Shown piece by piece: positions 34,453 through 47,066 of a stretch of 64,000 bases of DNA (positions are counted from its first letter, which is position 1; each line of letters begins with the position of its first letter). The translations under genes were made by a program, and so were the position numbers. The DNA comes from Cercis canadensis (lineage: Eukaryota > Streptophyta > Magnoliopsida > Fabales > Fabaceae), in the NCBI GenBank assembly GCA_003255065.1, contig QAOA01007136.1, positions 1 to 64,000 on the forward strand, given 5' to 3'. The notes beneath the pieces were generated by a model. That model searched no databases, was not told the origin of the DNA, and saw only the letters and a program-made list of their open reading frames with translations.

Positions 34453-37430
34453 CTGGATTATTGAATAGTCTGCGCCGTCTATGAATGATATCATCAGACA
34501 TCAATTTCCACGTCTGTTCCCAGACTTGATCTGGCCTACATATACTATTTGATAGTAGGAGCGTGATGAATAAGCTCCTCAGGTAATGGCCAGTGCCCCA
34601 TCCACTAGCTTCCTTTATACCTTCTGTAAATTCATTATCATAATCAAGAAGACCAATTGCATAACATGCTGCTTTAAATGTAGCATAGACAACCCCATTA
34701 ATTGTTCTAATGTCTTTATAGCTTGTGCATCCTTTTTGAATGTTCAGCAAGAGCCTCATATAATACAACTCACCAGTCCCGAGTGGAACATAATATAATC
34801 TCCCAACCGAAAACCCTTTCTTCCTTGGTAACCACTCTTTGGTATGTTGTTTATAGACAAAGTAATTTGGGAACTCAGCATATATCAGATATCTAGCATG
34901 TGGATATTTCTTATTTGCCTCAAACCAAGTTAGAAATTTAGTCAATTTCATACTTGTTCTGTTCACAACATCATCAAGGTTTTCACTCTCCTGAAAGACA
35001 ACAAACTGCTCATCTGGTAGATGAAATGATAGCCTTTCTACCGGCGGCTCTCGGTGGTGAATGTCAAACGAAAATATCCTCCACACTGCCTCACATGCAG
35101 AAATGAATCTGCAATCGTAATACATATTAATCTCATCCACCAAATGATTCTGTGAATTATTTTCATTTAACTGGTAAAAAGCAGCCGTGATGCGATCGAA
35201 CCCCTTATTTATGTATTTGAATAGATATTTAATTGCCCTCGATTGGTTACACCACTCAATATTAATGTGTGCCTCATACTTCAGAAAGACATCTTTGTTA
35301 TACGGAACAACAAACCTGTTCAAAAATGTATATATAATTAACTAAATACAGTTTATATTTATAACTTATCTGAATCAAATAAACAACATGACATATGATA
35401 GATAAATGGTATTTACTCTTACCTGTTATCAAGTAGTACATCATTCTTATCAACGGAGTTGTCATCGTCCTTCCTTCTGTAGCAAGGGTATCCATCCTTA
35501 TAAATCGATGTTCTATCTACAAATTTCTTAGGAAAGTGTCTCGTACATTTTTCGTCTCTCATACACGGTGATTTAGCATTGGCAGCACCACATGACCGTG
35601 CATCATGCAATCCCTAACAATTTCATATAATCTAGGATTTTCTTCTTTATTAGGGATCTCAGCAGATATTGTTTTGTCAATGTCATCGGGGGTGGGGTGC
35701 TTATGACCAGGGTGCAAGAATAACAATATATGAGCATGAGGCAAGCCATGCTTCTGAAATTCGATCGTATATACCACTGTAAAAAAATTATTATTATAAC
35801 ACATTACAGAGTATATATATAACAATTAATGAATACAATTACTTTCCTAGTCATAAAATTGTCTGACTTTTTGTATATAAGTTAAGAAAATGGATATACA
35901 TACTTGATTTGACCTTTCCAAAATATTCCCCTTGCTTTAAATTCCTAATAAGCTCGTCCAGTTTGATTTTAAAGACTCTGGATACAATGTCAGGCTTGTC
36001 TTCAGCACCGAGACCTCTTTCTTTAATGTAACGTTGTATCTCAAGCCATCCTAGATTACATGTAAATGTGATAAATAAATCTGGATATCTAGCCCAAAGG
36101 CATATAGACATGCAGTCTTGGTAATTCTGGAACATATACCTTACTCCACCAGTAAAAGAAGACGGCAAGACTATACGTTTACCCACAAATGATCCAATAG
36201 TATCCCCGCTCAAGACACACTCAGTGAGACCTTTGTACAATTCTGCTCTTAGTATGGTCTCATCCTGATATATCTCAATCTAGATGACTCAACCATTGTG
36301 AATGCATCAACCAAAAACTGTTGAAATAATTTTCTTGATAAGAGTAACGTGTGAGCTTCATCGTTTCTTTCCATGAGCCTAAATGCAAAGAATTCCCTCA
36401 TTGAAACTCTCACCCTCTTGGCAGTTTCAGTTATAATTGATCTTCTCAAAATGATGTCATCTCTATATCCATCTTCTGCATATAGAAATAATAGGGGATA
36501 CTGTAATGCGAGATATGCATGATGAATTTTGCATATCCTTTGTAGTTCTCCGGACTTAGCTTTTATTATAATATCTCTGTTATTCTCAAGACTATCAATA
36601 TCTCCAACTATTAGTACAGCAACTTCATTTGAAGTAGGCTTGTTGTATGTCCTACCATCAGCTTCATGTTTAGCAATAAGCCTCATCCTTACATTGGTGA
36701 ATGGGTTGCTTTGATAACGATCCCTTGCATTCCTGAATACCTTTGCTAAGACATTGTGCTCGTCAATCATTTTCTTTAAGTTTTCGACAAAAGTAGGATC
36801 CAGTTTATCAGCACTTGCTTCGGATCGATTGCATAAAAAAATACAGATTGTTTAGTAATATGAAATATTGAATATTGAATATAGTCAATGACATAATTTA
36901 GTATGGATAGAATACTCCTCACAATATAGATATATTATGCAAGTTAGATTCTCTAATAACGAATTTAAGACAATTAGTTAAGATAAATGAATATCAAATC
37001 ACTTTAGTTTACCTGTATGCTCGTATATGATGAAATACATCATTTTCTGTATCATAAATATACATATGTGCAAATTTAGGGTCTGACCCTTCATTTGGAA
37101 GCAAGCTACCTAGTAAGTGAAAATTCTAACCACCCATTCGGAACATCTTGATTCCTCGTTCCATATTTAATGAGTTATCTACTCTACCACCGAGTGATGT
37201 GAAAGAAAACATCATTTTGTAAGCCCGAATATTCTGAATAAAGTTGTTCCTTCTCCCATCAGTACCATCCAACAAATTCAATAATGTACTGGGAGGATTT
37301 TCCAATAATGGCAACTGAATTTTTCCCTGATGACAACACATCCCGAACTTAGGCTTCTTTGATCTCTTATATTTTTTTAACCTTTCATTATGCCAATGTA
37401 ATGCGCCACAAAACTCACAATTCCATGTGG
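34453..37430 (-). pseudogene. Helitron Rep (HUH endonuclease) region
   Basis: Read right to left: CEFCGALHWHNERLKKYKRS and CCHQGKIQLPLLENPP (37430-37290), IRAYKMMFSFTSLGG, then VRMRLIAKHEADGRTYNKPT, CLSGDTIG-like and SSFTGGVRYMFQNYQDCMSI, PDLFITFTCN, the HUH motif GLPHAHILLFL (about 35722-35754), and the two-tyrosine motif AIKYLFKYINKGFDRI (about 35203-35240). The last exon joins the helicase through an intron with donor after 34453. Frameshifts are visible near 36252 and 35590, and introns separate several blocks. These motifs identify the nicking and joining enzyme of Helitrons. Confidence 0.92.
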
Positions 37431-37699
37431 AATCTCCAATATCATAATAGGCGATAGTTTGTGTATTTGGTCATTACGATAAAATTATATGATTAGTATT
37501 TATGTACAGTATGTAAGAATGAGGTGTTTAAGAATATACTGTATTTATTTCATACCTGGATGTGTATCATCATTGCTACAGTTCTGATTTTCATACATTG
37601 TATTAGTTTCTATGTCATCCATTTCTTCATCTATCAAATCTGTTGTAAATGACATCATATTATACACCGTCGTATTTAAGCTAATATAAAAATGCATAC

Positions 37700-38805
37700 A
37701 TGATTATCATAGATTATCACACGTATTTGTCTGTGTTAACTCTATCGATTGGTCAATGGTGTCCATTTGATTGCCAACTTCTATTAAATTCTCAACATTA
37801 GCAGTATTGTGATAATCTAGTACATTTGATTGTAACGATTGCATGATCTTACTTCCATGATGATACGGGGGTGTATTCTCTGTATTGTTAAGTCACATTA
37901 AATAAATACTATAGATATGAAAAAATATAAATATATAACTTGTATGCATGTCTTACTCATACTAACTATTGTCTTTGTCATGAGATCTGTGACGCTTTTG
38001 CCTAATAATATTAATTCTTGAAGCTCATGATTCTTTAAAAACTTGTGGTGTAGGCAGACCTGTGTAATTTTGAGTTTGCATATGAAAGTGTATTTTTCTT
38101 CAATCATCATGAGGGCATTAAATGTAAATATAATATATATCAACAACATACTATCTTAGGTACCTGTTTGGGTGACACGTGTTGCTGCATCTGTGGTAGA
38201 TATTTGAACATGATTGTCAACTTGTGTTAAATTATCAACATTAGCAGTATTGTGATAATTTGGCACATTTGATTGTAACGTTTGCATGATCCTACTTCCA
38301 TGATGAGACGGGGGTGTATTTTCTATATCGTTAAGTCACATTAAATAAATATTATAGATACGAAAAAAGATAACTATATAAATTGTACGCATGTCTTACT
38401 TATACTAACCCTTATCTTTGTCATGAGATCTTTGACGCTTTTGTCTGATAATAATAATTCTTGAAGCTCGTGAATCTTTAAAAAATTGTGGTGTAGGTAG
38501 ACCTGTGTAATTTTGATATTGCATATGAAAGTATATTTTTCTTCGATCATCAATGAGGGCATTCAACGTAAATAGAATATATATCAACAACATACTATCT
38601 TAAGTAGCTATTTGGGTGACACGTATTGATGCATCTGTGGTTGATATTTGAACATCTTTTTCTGTCACATTCCTTATATCAGCAGTATCATCGAATTCTA
38701 GTCTATTAATCTGAAATGATTGTAGAATCATGCATCCTTTACTCATATATCGACCACCATATGCTTAAGCTGTCTTTGTTATTGATTTACTTTTTCCTGT
38801 AAAAA

Positions 38806-38851
<46 letters not shown>

Positions 38852-40167
38852 ATGTTCATACGTATATCATTTAAACTGTGTAAATTTGATTAGTAGATAA
38901 CACCACCTGTTAGTTGACCCCTCTGATGGTTTCCTCTTACTACTGACGATAATGCTTCCTTAGGAAGATAATCTCCCCACGATGGTGAGGGGGTATTTTC
39001 TGCCAATTATATAAGGTCGTTCCACATTACTATAGTTTTAAAAAAATGGATTGTAATGATAATGTAAATGACTAAAGTAATATGTTATATAAGAACCTTT
39101 CCAAAATGCAAAGTTTGAAACATTACCAACATTGGTATTTGATGTAGGTGTGCTTGTCTGAGACCTCATTATTCCACGTGGAGTATATTGTAGACTATTT
39201 ATAAAAGTTTTCATTAGTTTATATTAGTAGATAGTTAGATAATTAAAAGATAAACAAATCAAAACTTTGATAAAATTAGTGTATATTTGAAACGTTGAAC
39301 AAACAATAATAATTTGATACATACCTTATTTGATTGGAAGAAATATTTCTGGCACATCTGTCATGTCTGATATGATTTATTTGACTTGGAATAATAGGTG
39401 ATGGTGTAAGCTGACCACTGTTTATCTGTATCGGATTTAACTTCGGGGTACAAAAGGGGTTTGCAGGAGAATGAGAGATTACATTATTATCGTTAGGATA
39501 AGAATCCATCGCCTTTTTTCCCCTATCTTGTGTTTTTGATGGTGTAATACATTCAGTAATAACCTCAACAAACTTTCTCTTTATCACTGGTCTCTGGATA
39601 TCTCCACCAACAGGAGTGTCAATGCTTCTTAATATTGGAGACACAGTCATGGGCAATTTGTTTAGTAGAGGTACCACAATTGATGTATTATTTGATCCTA
39701 ATATTGATTCATGGTGTCGTGTATCAATCAGACTTGGAGTAAGAACTGTATTTAATCAATGATAAAACCATGTTTGATAAAAATAACTAAATAAAAATTG
39801 GAAGAATTAAATGCACATAGAATAGAAATTACCATTACTGATATCACAAAAAGGCACTCTTATACTCTCCTTGCCCATTATAGAAATACTTGATTCTTCA
39901 TTAATCGATCCTGATAATATCATACATATATTTCAGATAAAAATAGTTTAAACAATACTAAATATCAAATTCAACAATCTGATTTTAAAAGTACGATCAA
40001 ATTACTAATATGAAGATAAGTGTATTTATCAAACGGTGAAAACATATACATATGGAAGAATTTTTACCTAATTGGTTAAGTGCCTTGTTTTTTTCATATT
40101 GGTTGTTCGTCATTGGATGATGGCCACTTGGACTCTTGCAACTTTCTTGTTTCTTTTTCCATGTCAT
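37700..40167 (-). pseudogene. Helitron N-terminal exons with tandem exon duplication
   Basis: The likely start is an ATG at 40167 (MTWKKKQESCKSPSGHHPMT), exon end 40068 with a GT donor. A second exon (about 39832-39912) reads INEESSISIMGKESIRVPFC, and a third (about 39330-39740) VIKRKFVEVITECITPSKTQ. Between 37.7 and 38.8 kb an exon-intron block is repeated about every 443 bp: an exon like PPSHHGSRIMQTLQSNVPNY and one like GLPTPQFFKDSRASRIIIIR occur twice, with a third partial copy. The low-complexity Ser/Thr/Asn-rich sequence is usual upstream of plant Helitron Rep. A (TA)n run lies at 38809-38846. Confidence 0.65.
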
Positions 40168-41274
40168 TTTTTTAGATAATTCTATGTAGATGGTAAATAA
40201 ATCGGATTAATGAACATCTCTAAAAAACACAAGCTAAATATAAGGCTTTAATACATGCCCCATTATATAAACAAATATGGAGCGGATATCATTCCTAACA
40301 TTTAAATAAAACACATTTCACATCAAATCAAAATTATATATGTTGAAATAGAGACAGACATACAGATAGGTGGATTTTTCATATTTATTCCATTGAACAA
40401 ATAAACTATTATATAGAACCTTAAACTGCTCGAGTATAATATATAAAATGACATATAGATGTGAACCTAATAAAAAGTATATACCTTCAATTTCAAGATA
40501 AATAGTAAAAATAACAATAAAATTCACAAGTGATAAACTTACATTGAATTCAAATGGTGCACTTTTGGTTATGATTTGTTATTTTATGAAATAAATGAAA
40601 GTAAGGAGCCATGTGCTTAAATACAAACTTTTTATTTAGTTTCGGTTTTTGGTAAGATTCACCAAGTAGAATCAATTATTTAGTTGACTACAATTATAAA
40701 TATAGAGAGGGAATTCATTTTTTCTTTTGAATGTCAAATAAAGAACCTTATAGTTTGAGAACTGTAACCATCATGACCCAAATGGTCCTTGCAACATAAA
40801 CAAAATAGGAAAACTCAACATTTTATGTGTTAAAGAGTAATATAGATAATAGAAAACTAAATTATAGATATAGATAATAAAAAAGTATACACCATAGTAA
40901 GAATCATAATTGAAAAACACACAACAATATAAAAAATGTGAGACAGGGAAAGCACAATAAGAGGGGGAGACACATGAACCTTTTTTCTCTTGGAAAACCA
41001 AAGTAGAAAAGTCTATTCATCATACGAAATGACAAATCTAAGGTATATGATTTATTTTACCTTCTACTGGTTTGCACAGATAATGAAATTTAGCATTTTC
41101 CCCTCTTCAATCAAGAGAGACATGGTAAGGAAGGCGTGCATCTTCTATAATTTTTAAAATTTGTCCAACTATGGTTAGATGCAATTATGTGCTTGAATTG
41201 AATTTGGACACCAAATGATGATCACAACTATGGTGAAAAAATAGAAAGTTGCAACCACAGAGAAGAAAAAATTA

Positions 41275-43047
41275 TGCAACAAATGAAGGAAAAGTTAATA
41301 TCTCATCGGCATCCATTGTGTGAAATTAAGCAAAAAAAANCAACCAGCCATGCAGCAGCTGACCGAATTGCCCCAAAACTTGGGAGACTTTCCAATTGCA
41401 ATCAGAAAAGGGGTAAGGGCATGTACAAAACACCCTATTTCCAAATTTGTGTCATATGAACAGCTATCTCCTAGTTTTCATGCTTTCACCACTGACCTCT
41501 CCAAGACAGCAATTCCTAAAGACATATATGAAGCAGTCACTAAACCTGAATGGAAGCATGCTGTTTTGGAAGAGATGAGGGCACTTGAGAAAAATGGCAC
41601 TTGGGAATTCAGGGACCTACCTATTGGTAAGAAGACAGTTGGATGTAAATGGCTGTTTACTATTAAATATAAAGGTGATGGCAGCATAGATAGGTATAAA
41701 GCTAGACTGGTTGCAAGGGGATTCACTCAAACCTATGGCATTGACTACCAGGAGACATTTGCACCTGTAGCAAAACTCAACACAGTGAGGGTGCTGTTTT
41801 CATTGGCAGCAAACTTAGACTGGCCTCTCCATCAGCTAGATGTGAAGAATGCTTTTCTTAATGGAGTGCTGAATGAGGAAGTCTACATGAATATACCTCC
41901 CGGGTTTGAGGGACCAAAAGGGAAGGTCTGCAGATTAAAAAAGGCTCTTTATGGGCTGAAACAATCCCCAAGAGCATGGTTTGAGAAACTTGTGAGGGTT
42001 GTGAAGAATAGAGGGTACTGCCAAGCTCAAACCGATCACACCATGTTCTTTAAGCACTCATTAGGAGGTAAGATTACTATCCTCATTGTGTATGTGGATG
42101 ATATGATTATAACAGGGAATGATCTAGCTGAAATCAGTTCATTAAAGAATTATCTCAGCAAGATATTTGAGCTTAAAGACCTAGGACCTCTAAAATACTT
42201 CCTAGGGATGGAGGTAGCAAGGAACCATACTGGCATTTCAATCTCACAGCGAAAATATGTGCTGGATTTATTGCAAGAAACTGGAATGATGGGCTGTAAA
42301 CCAGCTGACACCCCTATGGAACCTAATAAGAAGTTAGGGGGAGAAGAGGATGGCAAAGATGCTGATAAAGGGAGGTATCAACGGCTTGTGGGAAAACTCA
42401 TATACCTTGCACACACACGGCCTGACATTACATTTGCAGTAAGCGTGGTGAGCCAATTCATGCATTCTCCTAAGGAAGGTCACATGGATGCAGTGTACAG
42501 AATTTTGAGGTACTTAAAGAGCACTCCAGGGAAGGGACTGTATTTTAGAAAAGGAAGGCAGAAACATGTTGAAATATTCACTGATGCAGATTGGGCAGGG
42601 TCAGTAACTGATAGGCGCTCCACTTCAGGTTATTGTACTTATGTGTGGGGAAATCTAGTGACATGGAGAAGTAAAAAGCAAGCTGTTGTAGCCAGAAGTA
42701 CTGCAGAGGCAGAATTTCGGGCCTTAGCACATGGGGTTTGCGAGGGTATTTGGCTAAAAAGAATACTAAAGGAACTTCGGGTTCCTATACCTCTACCCAT
42801 AACCTTATATTGTGACAACCAAGCAGCAGTCAACATAGCCCACAATCCAGTCCATCATGACAGAACTAACCATGTAGAGATTGACAGACACTTCATTAAA
42901 GAAAAGGTTGATAATGGGTTTATTAGTCTAAGATATCTGCCCACAAAGCAGCAGGTAGCTGATCTTCTTACCAAGAGCCTTCCTAGACCACGGGTTGAAG
43001 AATTAACAAGCAAGCTGGGCATAATCAATATCTATGCCTCAGCTTGA
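41275..43047 (+). pseudogene. Ty1/copia polyprotein, RT and RNase H, 5' truncated
   Basis: An uninterrupted frame from about 41341 gives a copia RT (EWKHAVLEEMRALEKNGTWE, KWLFTIKYKGDGSIDRYKAR, LHQLDVKNAFLNG, catalytic IVYVDDMIITG near residue 255) and RNase H (DADWAGSVTDRRSTSGYCTY, then VARSTAEAEFRAL and YCDNQAAVNIAHNPVHHDRT), ending ADLLTKSLPRPRVEELTSKLG before the stop at 43045. The catalytic residues are intact, but gag, protease, integrase and the 5' LTR are missing. The left break coincides with a poly-A run and an N at 41340, so the truncation may be an assembly artefact rather than biology. Confidence 0.93.
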
Positions 43048-43314
43048 GGGGGAGTGTTGGAAATCCCGGATATTAAGGGAGGAAATTAAGGGATAGCTAA
43101 TTGAATTCAATCAGCTGGAGTTACTGTATTTAATCAGCTGTAGTTAATTGTATTTATTAGGATAGCTGACTAGGGATAATTAATGTAAATAGAATCCCTT
43201 AGATTAGGCTATTGCTTATAATTAGGAATTGATTGCTGTCATCAATTCCTATATATGTAAAGTCTGGTTGTCAATAGCAGTAAGAGAGAAATTATTCTCA
43301 GATTTTTACAAACA
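43044..43314 (+). repeat. Polypurine tract and 3' LTR of the copia element
   Basis: The tract TTGAGGGGGAG (43044-43054) directly precedes an LTR starting TGTTGGAAATCCCGG at 43055 and ending about TTACAAACA at 43314 (260 bp). No second LTR is present to the left, so the 3' boundary rests on TG...CA form only. It is not the same family as the solo LTR at 7177-7490. Confidence 0.75.
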
Positions 43315-44267
43315 CCTAAAGCGTACTCCAAATGCCCTAGTTGTTAAGTAGCACAATTACTGATACAGCTTACAGGCCGCAATCATAGGCCAAATCCAGA
43401 AAATCTACTCAGAGAATAGCAAACTAAACTACAAAAAACCTAATAAGCAAACTGCCAACAGTTATTCCTAGATTAACTGTTTTTCTTCAATGCACTATAG
43501 CATCAGGCTTAAAAGAAGATAAACCTCAACCAACCAGAAGCCTAAAGTTTCAATATCATGTTGCATAAGTTTGGCTTCAATACATTCGCATCCCTAAAAC
43601 TTTTAGACCAGTTTCAATTGAAACTATATTTTCTTTTGATTTTGTTTCCAAAAAGAAAAAAGGCTAAAGTTAGCAAATTGCCATCCCTGATAAGATTATT
43701 GTTTATATAAATGACACACCTACCAGCCTGTACCCTACACATAAAACAGAAAATCAAAAACTGCTAATGCAAATTGCCAATTCATCACAAAACAATATAG
43801 TCATGGAGCAACAAGCTTCAGTTGCCCAGTCCTTCGAACACTCAGCCATTGCATTCCCAGCCAGACAAGAGAGGTCACACAGCTCTCCCTTTTTGCTATT
43901 CTTGACTCTCAAAGCCCGGGTAGTACTCCAAGGGTTGTCCGAGAGCTTTCACAATTGGGGGCTGCTCTCCAGGATCAGGGAATAGAAACAGAGGAACTGG
44001 ACAGCTATGATAGTGAACTAGTTAATGCAGAACAAGAGACAAATGCTGTTTCTGATCCCTTATCTGATACAGAGGCGATGAAGAACATGAAAAGAAGTTG
44101 GGTCCCAAAGAGGAGGACGACCTTGCCAGCCTCTTGCAACTTTTTGGAGTTAATGCACAGGCAGTAGAACATATAAAGAGACTAGCCCTTTTTCTAGCCA
44201 GAAAATCAGTATTTTATGCTGAGGTTTCCTAATGAAAAGACAGAAGGTGGTAGAGCTAGTTAGAGTT
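43315..44267 (+). other. Unassigned, possibly LINE-derived upstream segment
   Basis: 43860-44210 contains frames such as RELSQLGAALQDQGIETEEL and PKEEDDLASLLQLFGVNAQ in shifted frames that read like coding sequence but that I cannot assign. As the same strand continues into a LINE remnant, it may be LINE 5' sequence. The rest is non-coding. Confidence 0.35.
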
Positions 44268-45483
44268 TGAGGGGTTTTGACTCTCATTCGAGACTGCCCT
44301 GAGGGATTTAGTAGCTCTATCTAATGCACAATTTACTTGGTCAGTTACCAGAGGTAAAGCGATTTCATCTCAGCTGGATAGATTTTTGTTTCTTGGTGCT
44401 TGGGATGAGTGCTTTCCAGATCTAGTCCCAAATGGGTGGGATGTCAACCCAGCAATCATTGTGACTCATTCTAGTCACTGAAAAGGTTATCTCTCAAGAA
44501 TATGCTCCTTTAGACCACCACTAATCTCCCTCAAGGTGGGCAATGGCTCTCGTATTAGATTTAAGGAGGACTTTTGGGTGGGGGACATTCCTTTTGCAGA
44601 GGCTTTTCATCGCCTTTACCGCCTTCCCTCTTTCCATAATTCCCCATCCATGATTTCTTTAGCTTCCAAATTTTCAATTTTGCATGGAACTTCAATTTAT
44701 TCAGGAACCTATATGAGAGGGAGACTTCTGAATTGCAATCTCTTCTACTTCTACTTGATTCTTTTCATATGATCTCTAATTCAGATAAGAGGGAATGCAC
44801 TCTTGATTCTACGGTGTGTATTCTTGTAAGTCGTATTTTCAGTTTCTCACCCATTCTTTGAATAGAGTGGCTTTTGTCCTTGATAAGCCCCTTTAGAAAT
44901 ACAAAGCTCCTAGTAGGGTTAAATCTTTCATTTGGACAATGGTACTCAACAGGATTAATACTAATGATTGGTTGCATACTCCTAGGCCAAATTAAGCTTT
45001 GTCTCCTGATATGTGTGTGATGCATAGATCTAACTCTTGCCCAGCAGCCACATGCATTTGGAATAGGCCTTTTGGTGCGTTTGGTAAAGCTTGGGTGTGC
45101 CCTCAAAGTACAGAGCAGCTCCTTTTGATTGGATTTCAAGGTTTTGCAGAAAAAAACAAGGAAAAGCTTTACGGCAGTGTGCTATGTATGCTACTCTCAC
45201 AATGCTCGGATTGTCAAGGAGAACTATTTGTCCTTAGATTTACTGTGGGATAGATTGTGTTCACGGCTTCTCTCTGATGCTATGCACATGGTCTTTAAAA
45301 AAATATTCTTAACTTCTATGCAAACAGAATGGAGAGCCATCCTATTTTGATGTTTTTCCTATGTATTTTTTCTTTTCTACTTTTGCTGTGTTTTCTTTTG
45401 TTTATTGAGGATTTCTTATCCTCCTCCTTTGCATCCCTCCTTTCTTTCTAATGAATTTCTTCTTCTATAAAACAAAAAAAAAA
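44268..45483 (+). mobile_element. LINE (L1-type) remnant with internal deletion
   Basis: 44310-44480 encodes the end of an L1 endonuclease (ALSNAQFTWSVTRGKAISSQ, then LDRFLFLGAWDECFPDL). From 44536 the sequence jumps to the region downstream of RT (VGNGSRIRFKEDFWVGDIPF), followed by a broken zinc-binding RT-associated domain (APSRVKSFIWTMVLNRINTN). The entire RT core is missing. The 3' end is T-rich and closes with an A run at about 45474-45483, as in poly(A)-ended LINEs. Stops and frame shifts are frequent. Confidence 0.82.
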
Positions 45484-47066
45484 TGAAGCTGAGGATCAAA
45501 GAATTATTGTATATTTTGCTTGAGATAAGCATCTTGAATAAATCCATTTGATACATGGATCCTTTCATATTAAAAAATATGTCACTTATGTTAGGGATCT
45601 TTTAACTAAGCATAAAATTGGTGGTAAATTTACAATGTAAAGATGGAACCCAAAAAAATTATTATATAAGAAAAACACTTCAAGGTCAAACTTGAAACTA
45701 GTGCCAAAGCTTAGGGAATAGGGACAGAAGTATATTTTAGCCTGCACGCATTCATTAAGACCACTTCTTCACCTGTTTTATGTCTTTCAAGCTACAGTAT
45801 TCTCCCTGAGATTTTCAAAACTATGTTGTTTTTAACCTCTCAGCAGTACACCTACGAATTAACCCTAAGGATACATTTGGTACCAAGTGAGCAATTAAGG
45901 AGAGAAATATTACTGGGTTAACAATTCAAGGTGTAAAAATTACAGGGACAAACATTTACACTTCTGGAAATTCTTCACCCCCCCTCCGTTATTCTCCCCT
46001 AATGGAGGGTAACTTTTACCCCCCTTTTTGCGGGTAATTGTTACTACCATAAAATTTACACTTAATTAATTTTTCAATCAAACACACTTAAAAGAAAACA
46101 ACACTTACTCCTTAAACTTTTACCCCCTTTAGCCCCCTACCAAACACACCATAAGATTCTTTAGTTTTCTAGCATTTAGATGACATATAAGTGGACCTTC
46201 ATGAAATAGAAATCAGGTCACAACCTGCAAAACATGTGAAGCAGAAGACTATATGTGTTGTATGCTTTACAAGTAAAAATTTTAGGAATCCCAAAAGGCT
46301 GTATTCAGTTGAGAATAAAGTCAAAAGTCTACCAAGAAATTTTGTGAAAATGAGGCCTTTTCCAAGAACAAATCATCCCAAATGCTTAAACTGTTAGGAG
46401 AAGGACCAAGTTTGGTATTGATTTATATCTCTAACACTCCCTGATGTGAAAGCCCTTTGGGTGTGAAGCATGGGTAAAGCACATGCCCACCTTATCTTGC
46501 TGCAATTTAATCTAATTAAGAAAGCGAGGATCAAACTCCTGACCACTTGGTTAAAGAGGCTCTAATATCATGTCAAGGAACCAACTATCCCAAAAGCTTT
46601 AGCTGATAGGAGAAGGCCCCATATTGATTTTGATTTACATCTCTAACAAAATGGAATCCTAAACTATTCAATTCCACAATTAAACAGAAATGTACAATTG
46701 TCTTAACAGGTAGTTGGATGAAGAATAAGAAATATAATTGGCCACACTTTCTCCCTTTTTTTTCTGCTTTTACTTGATGGTTGCAGGCATGGAACAAAAA
46801 GAAAGAAAATATATTAACAGCATTGTATTGTAGGGGCAGACTTTTTTGATGGTCCAGCTCATTTTAGCCTTGAATACCATACAACAGAGTCACCTTAGAT
46901 ACCTTCCTCTTACTTACACAGCTAAACACCAAGAAATTTCCCAGAAATGAGTTACCTTCTCTAATTGAACCAAAAGTGCATTTAACAAACCTAAGAAAAA
47001 CTTGCAGTTGCAAGTGCAATACACACACACATATTGAAATAGAGAAAACGGAAAGAGAATGCAAAC
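45484..47066. other. Non-coding DNA below NUP214 exon 4
   Basis: I searched the minus strand for the next NUP214 exon (expected to encode a VDSI-WVRHD-like block) and did not find it. A candidate MITE lies at 45864-46156. Otherwise only AT-rich sequence and unconvincing short frames. Confidence 0.5.
45864..46156. mobile_element. Candidate MITE
   Basis: The left end GATACATTTGGTAC and the reverse complement of the right end TGGTGTGTTTGGTAG are related, flanked by TAAG on both sides (45864-45867 and 46152-46155). The inside is rich in TTTACCCCC and its complement, giving foldback potential. Superfamily is unclear. Confidence 0.4.

Larger units (their letters stand above)
32142..41000 (-). mobile_element. 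Autonomous-type Helitron, decayed
   Basis: A rolling-circle transposon on the minus strand encoding a Rep/helicase polyprotein. The 3' end is sharp: a GC-rich hairpin (32153-32169) then CTAG at 32145-32142, followed by T, the usual Helitron insertion context. The 5' end (A|TC on the minus strand) could not be fixed; it lies to the right of the first coding exon at 40167 and left of the copia fragment, so 41000 is approximate. The element carries Helitron N-terminal exons, a Rep domain with HUH and two-tyrosine motifs, and a PIF1-type helicase. Frameshifts and an in-frame stop indicate it is no longer functional. Confidence 0.9.

Noticed and set aside
37898-38600. CRISPR-like or satellite array
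   Set aside because: The 443-bp repeats contain exon and splice motifs of the Helitron gene; they are duplicated exons.
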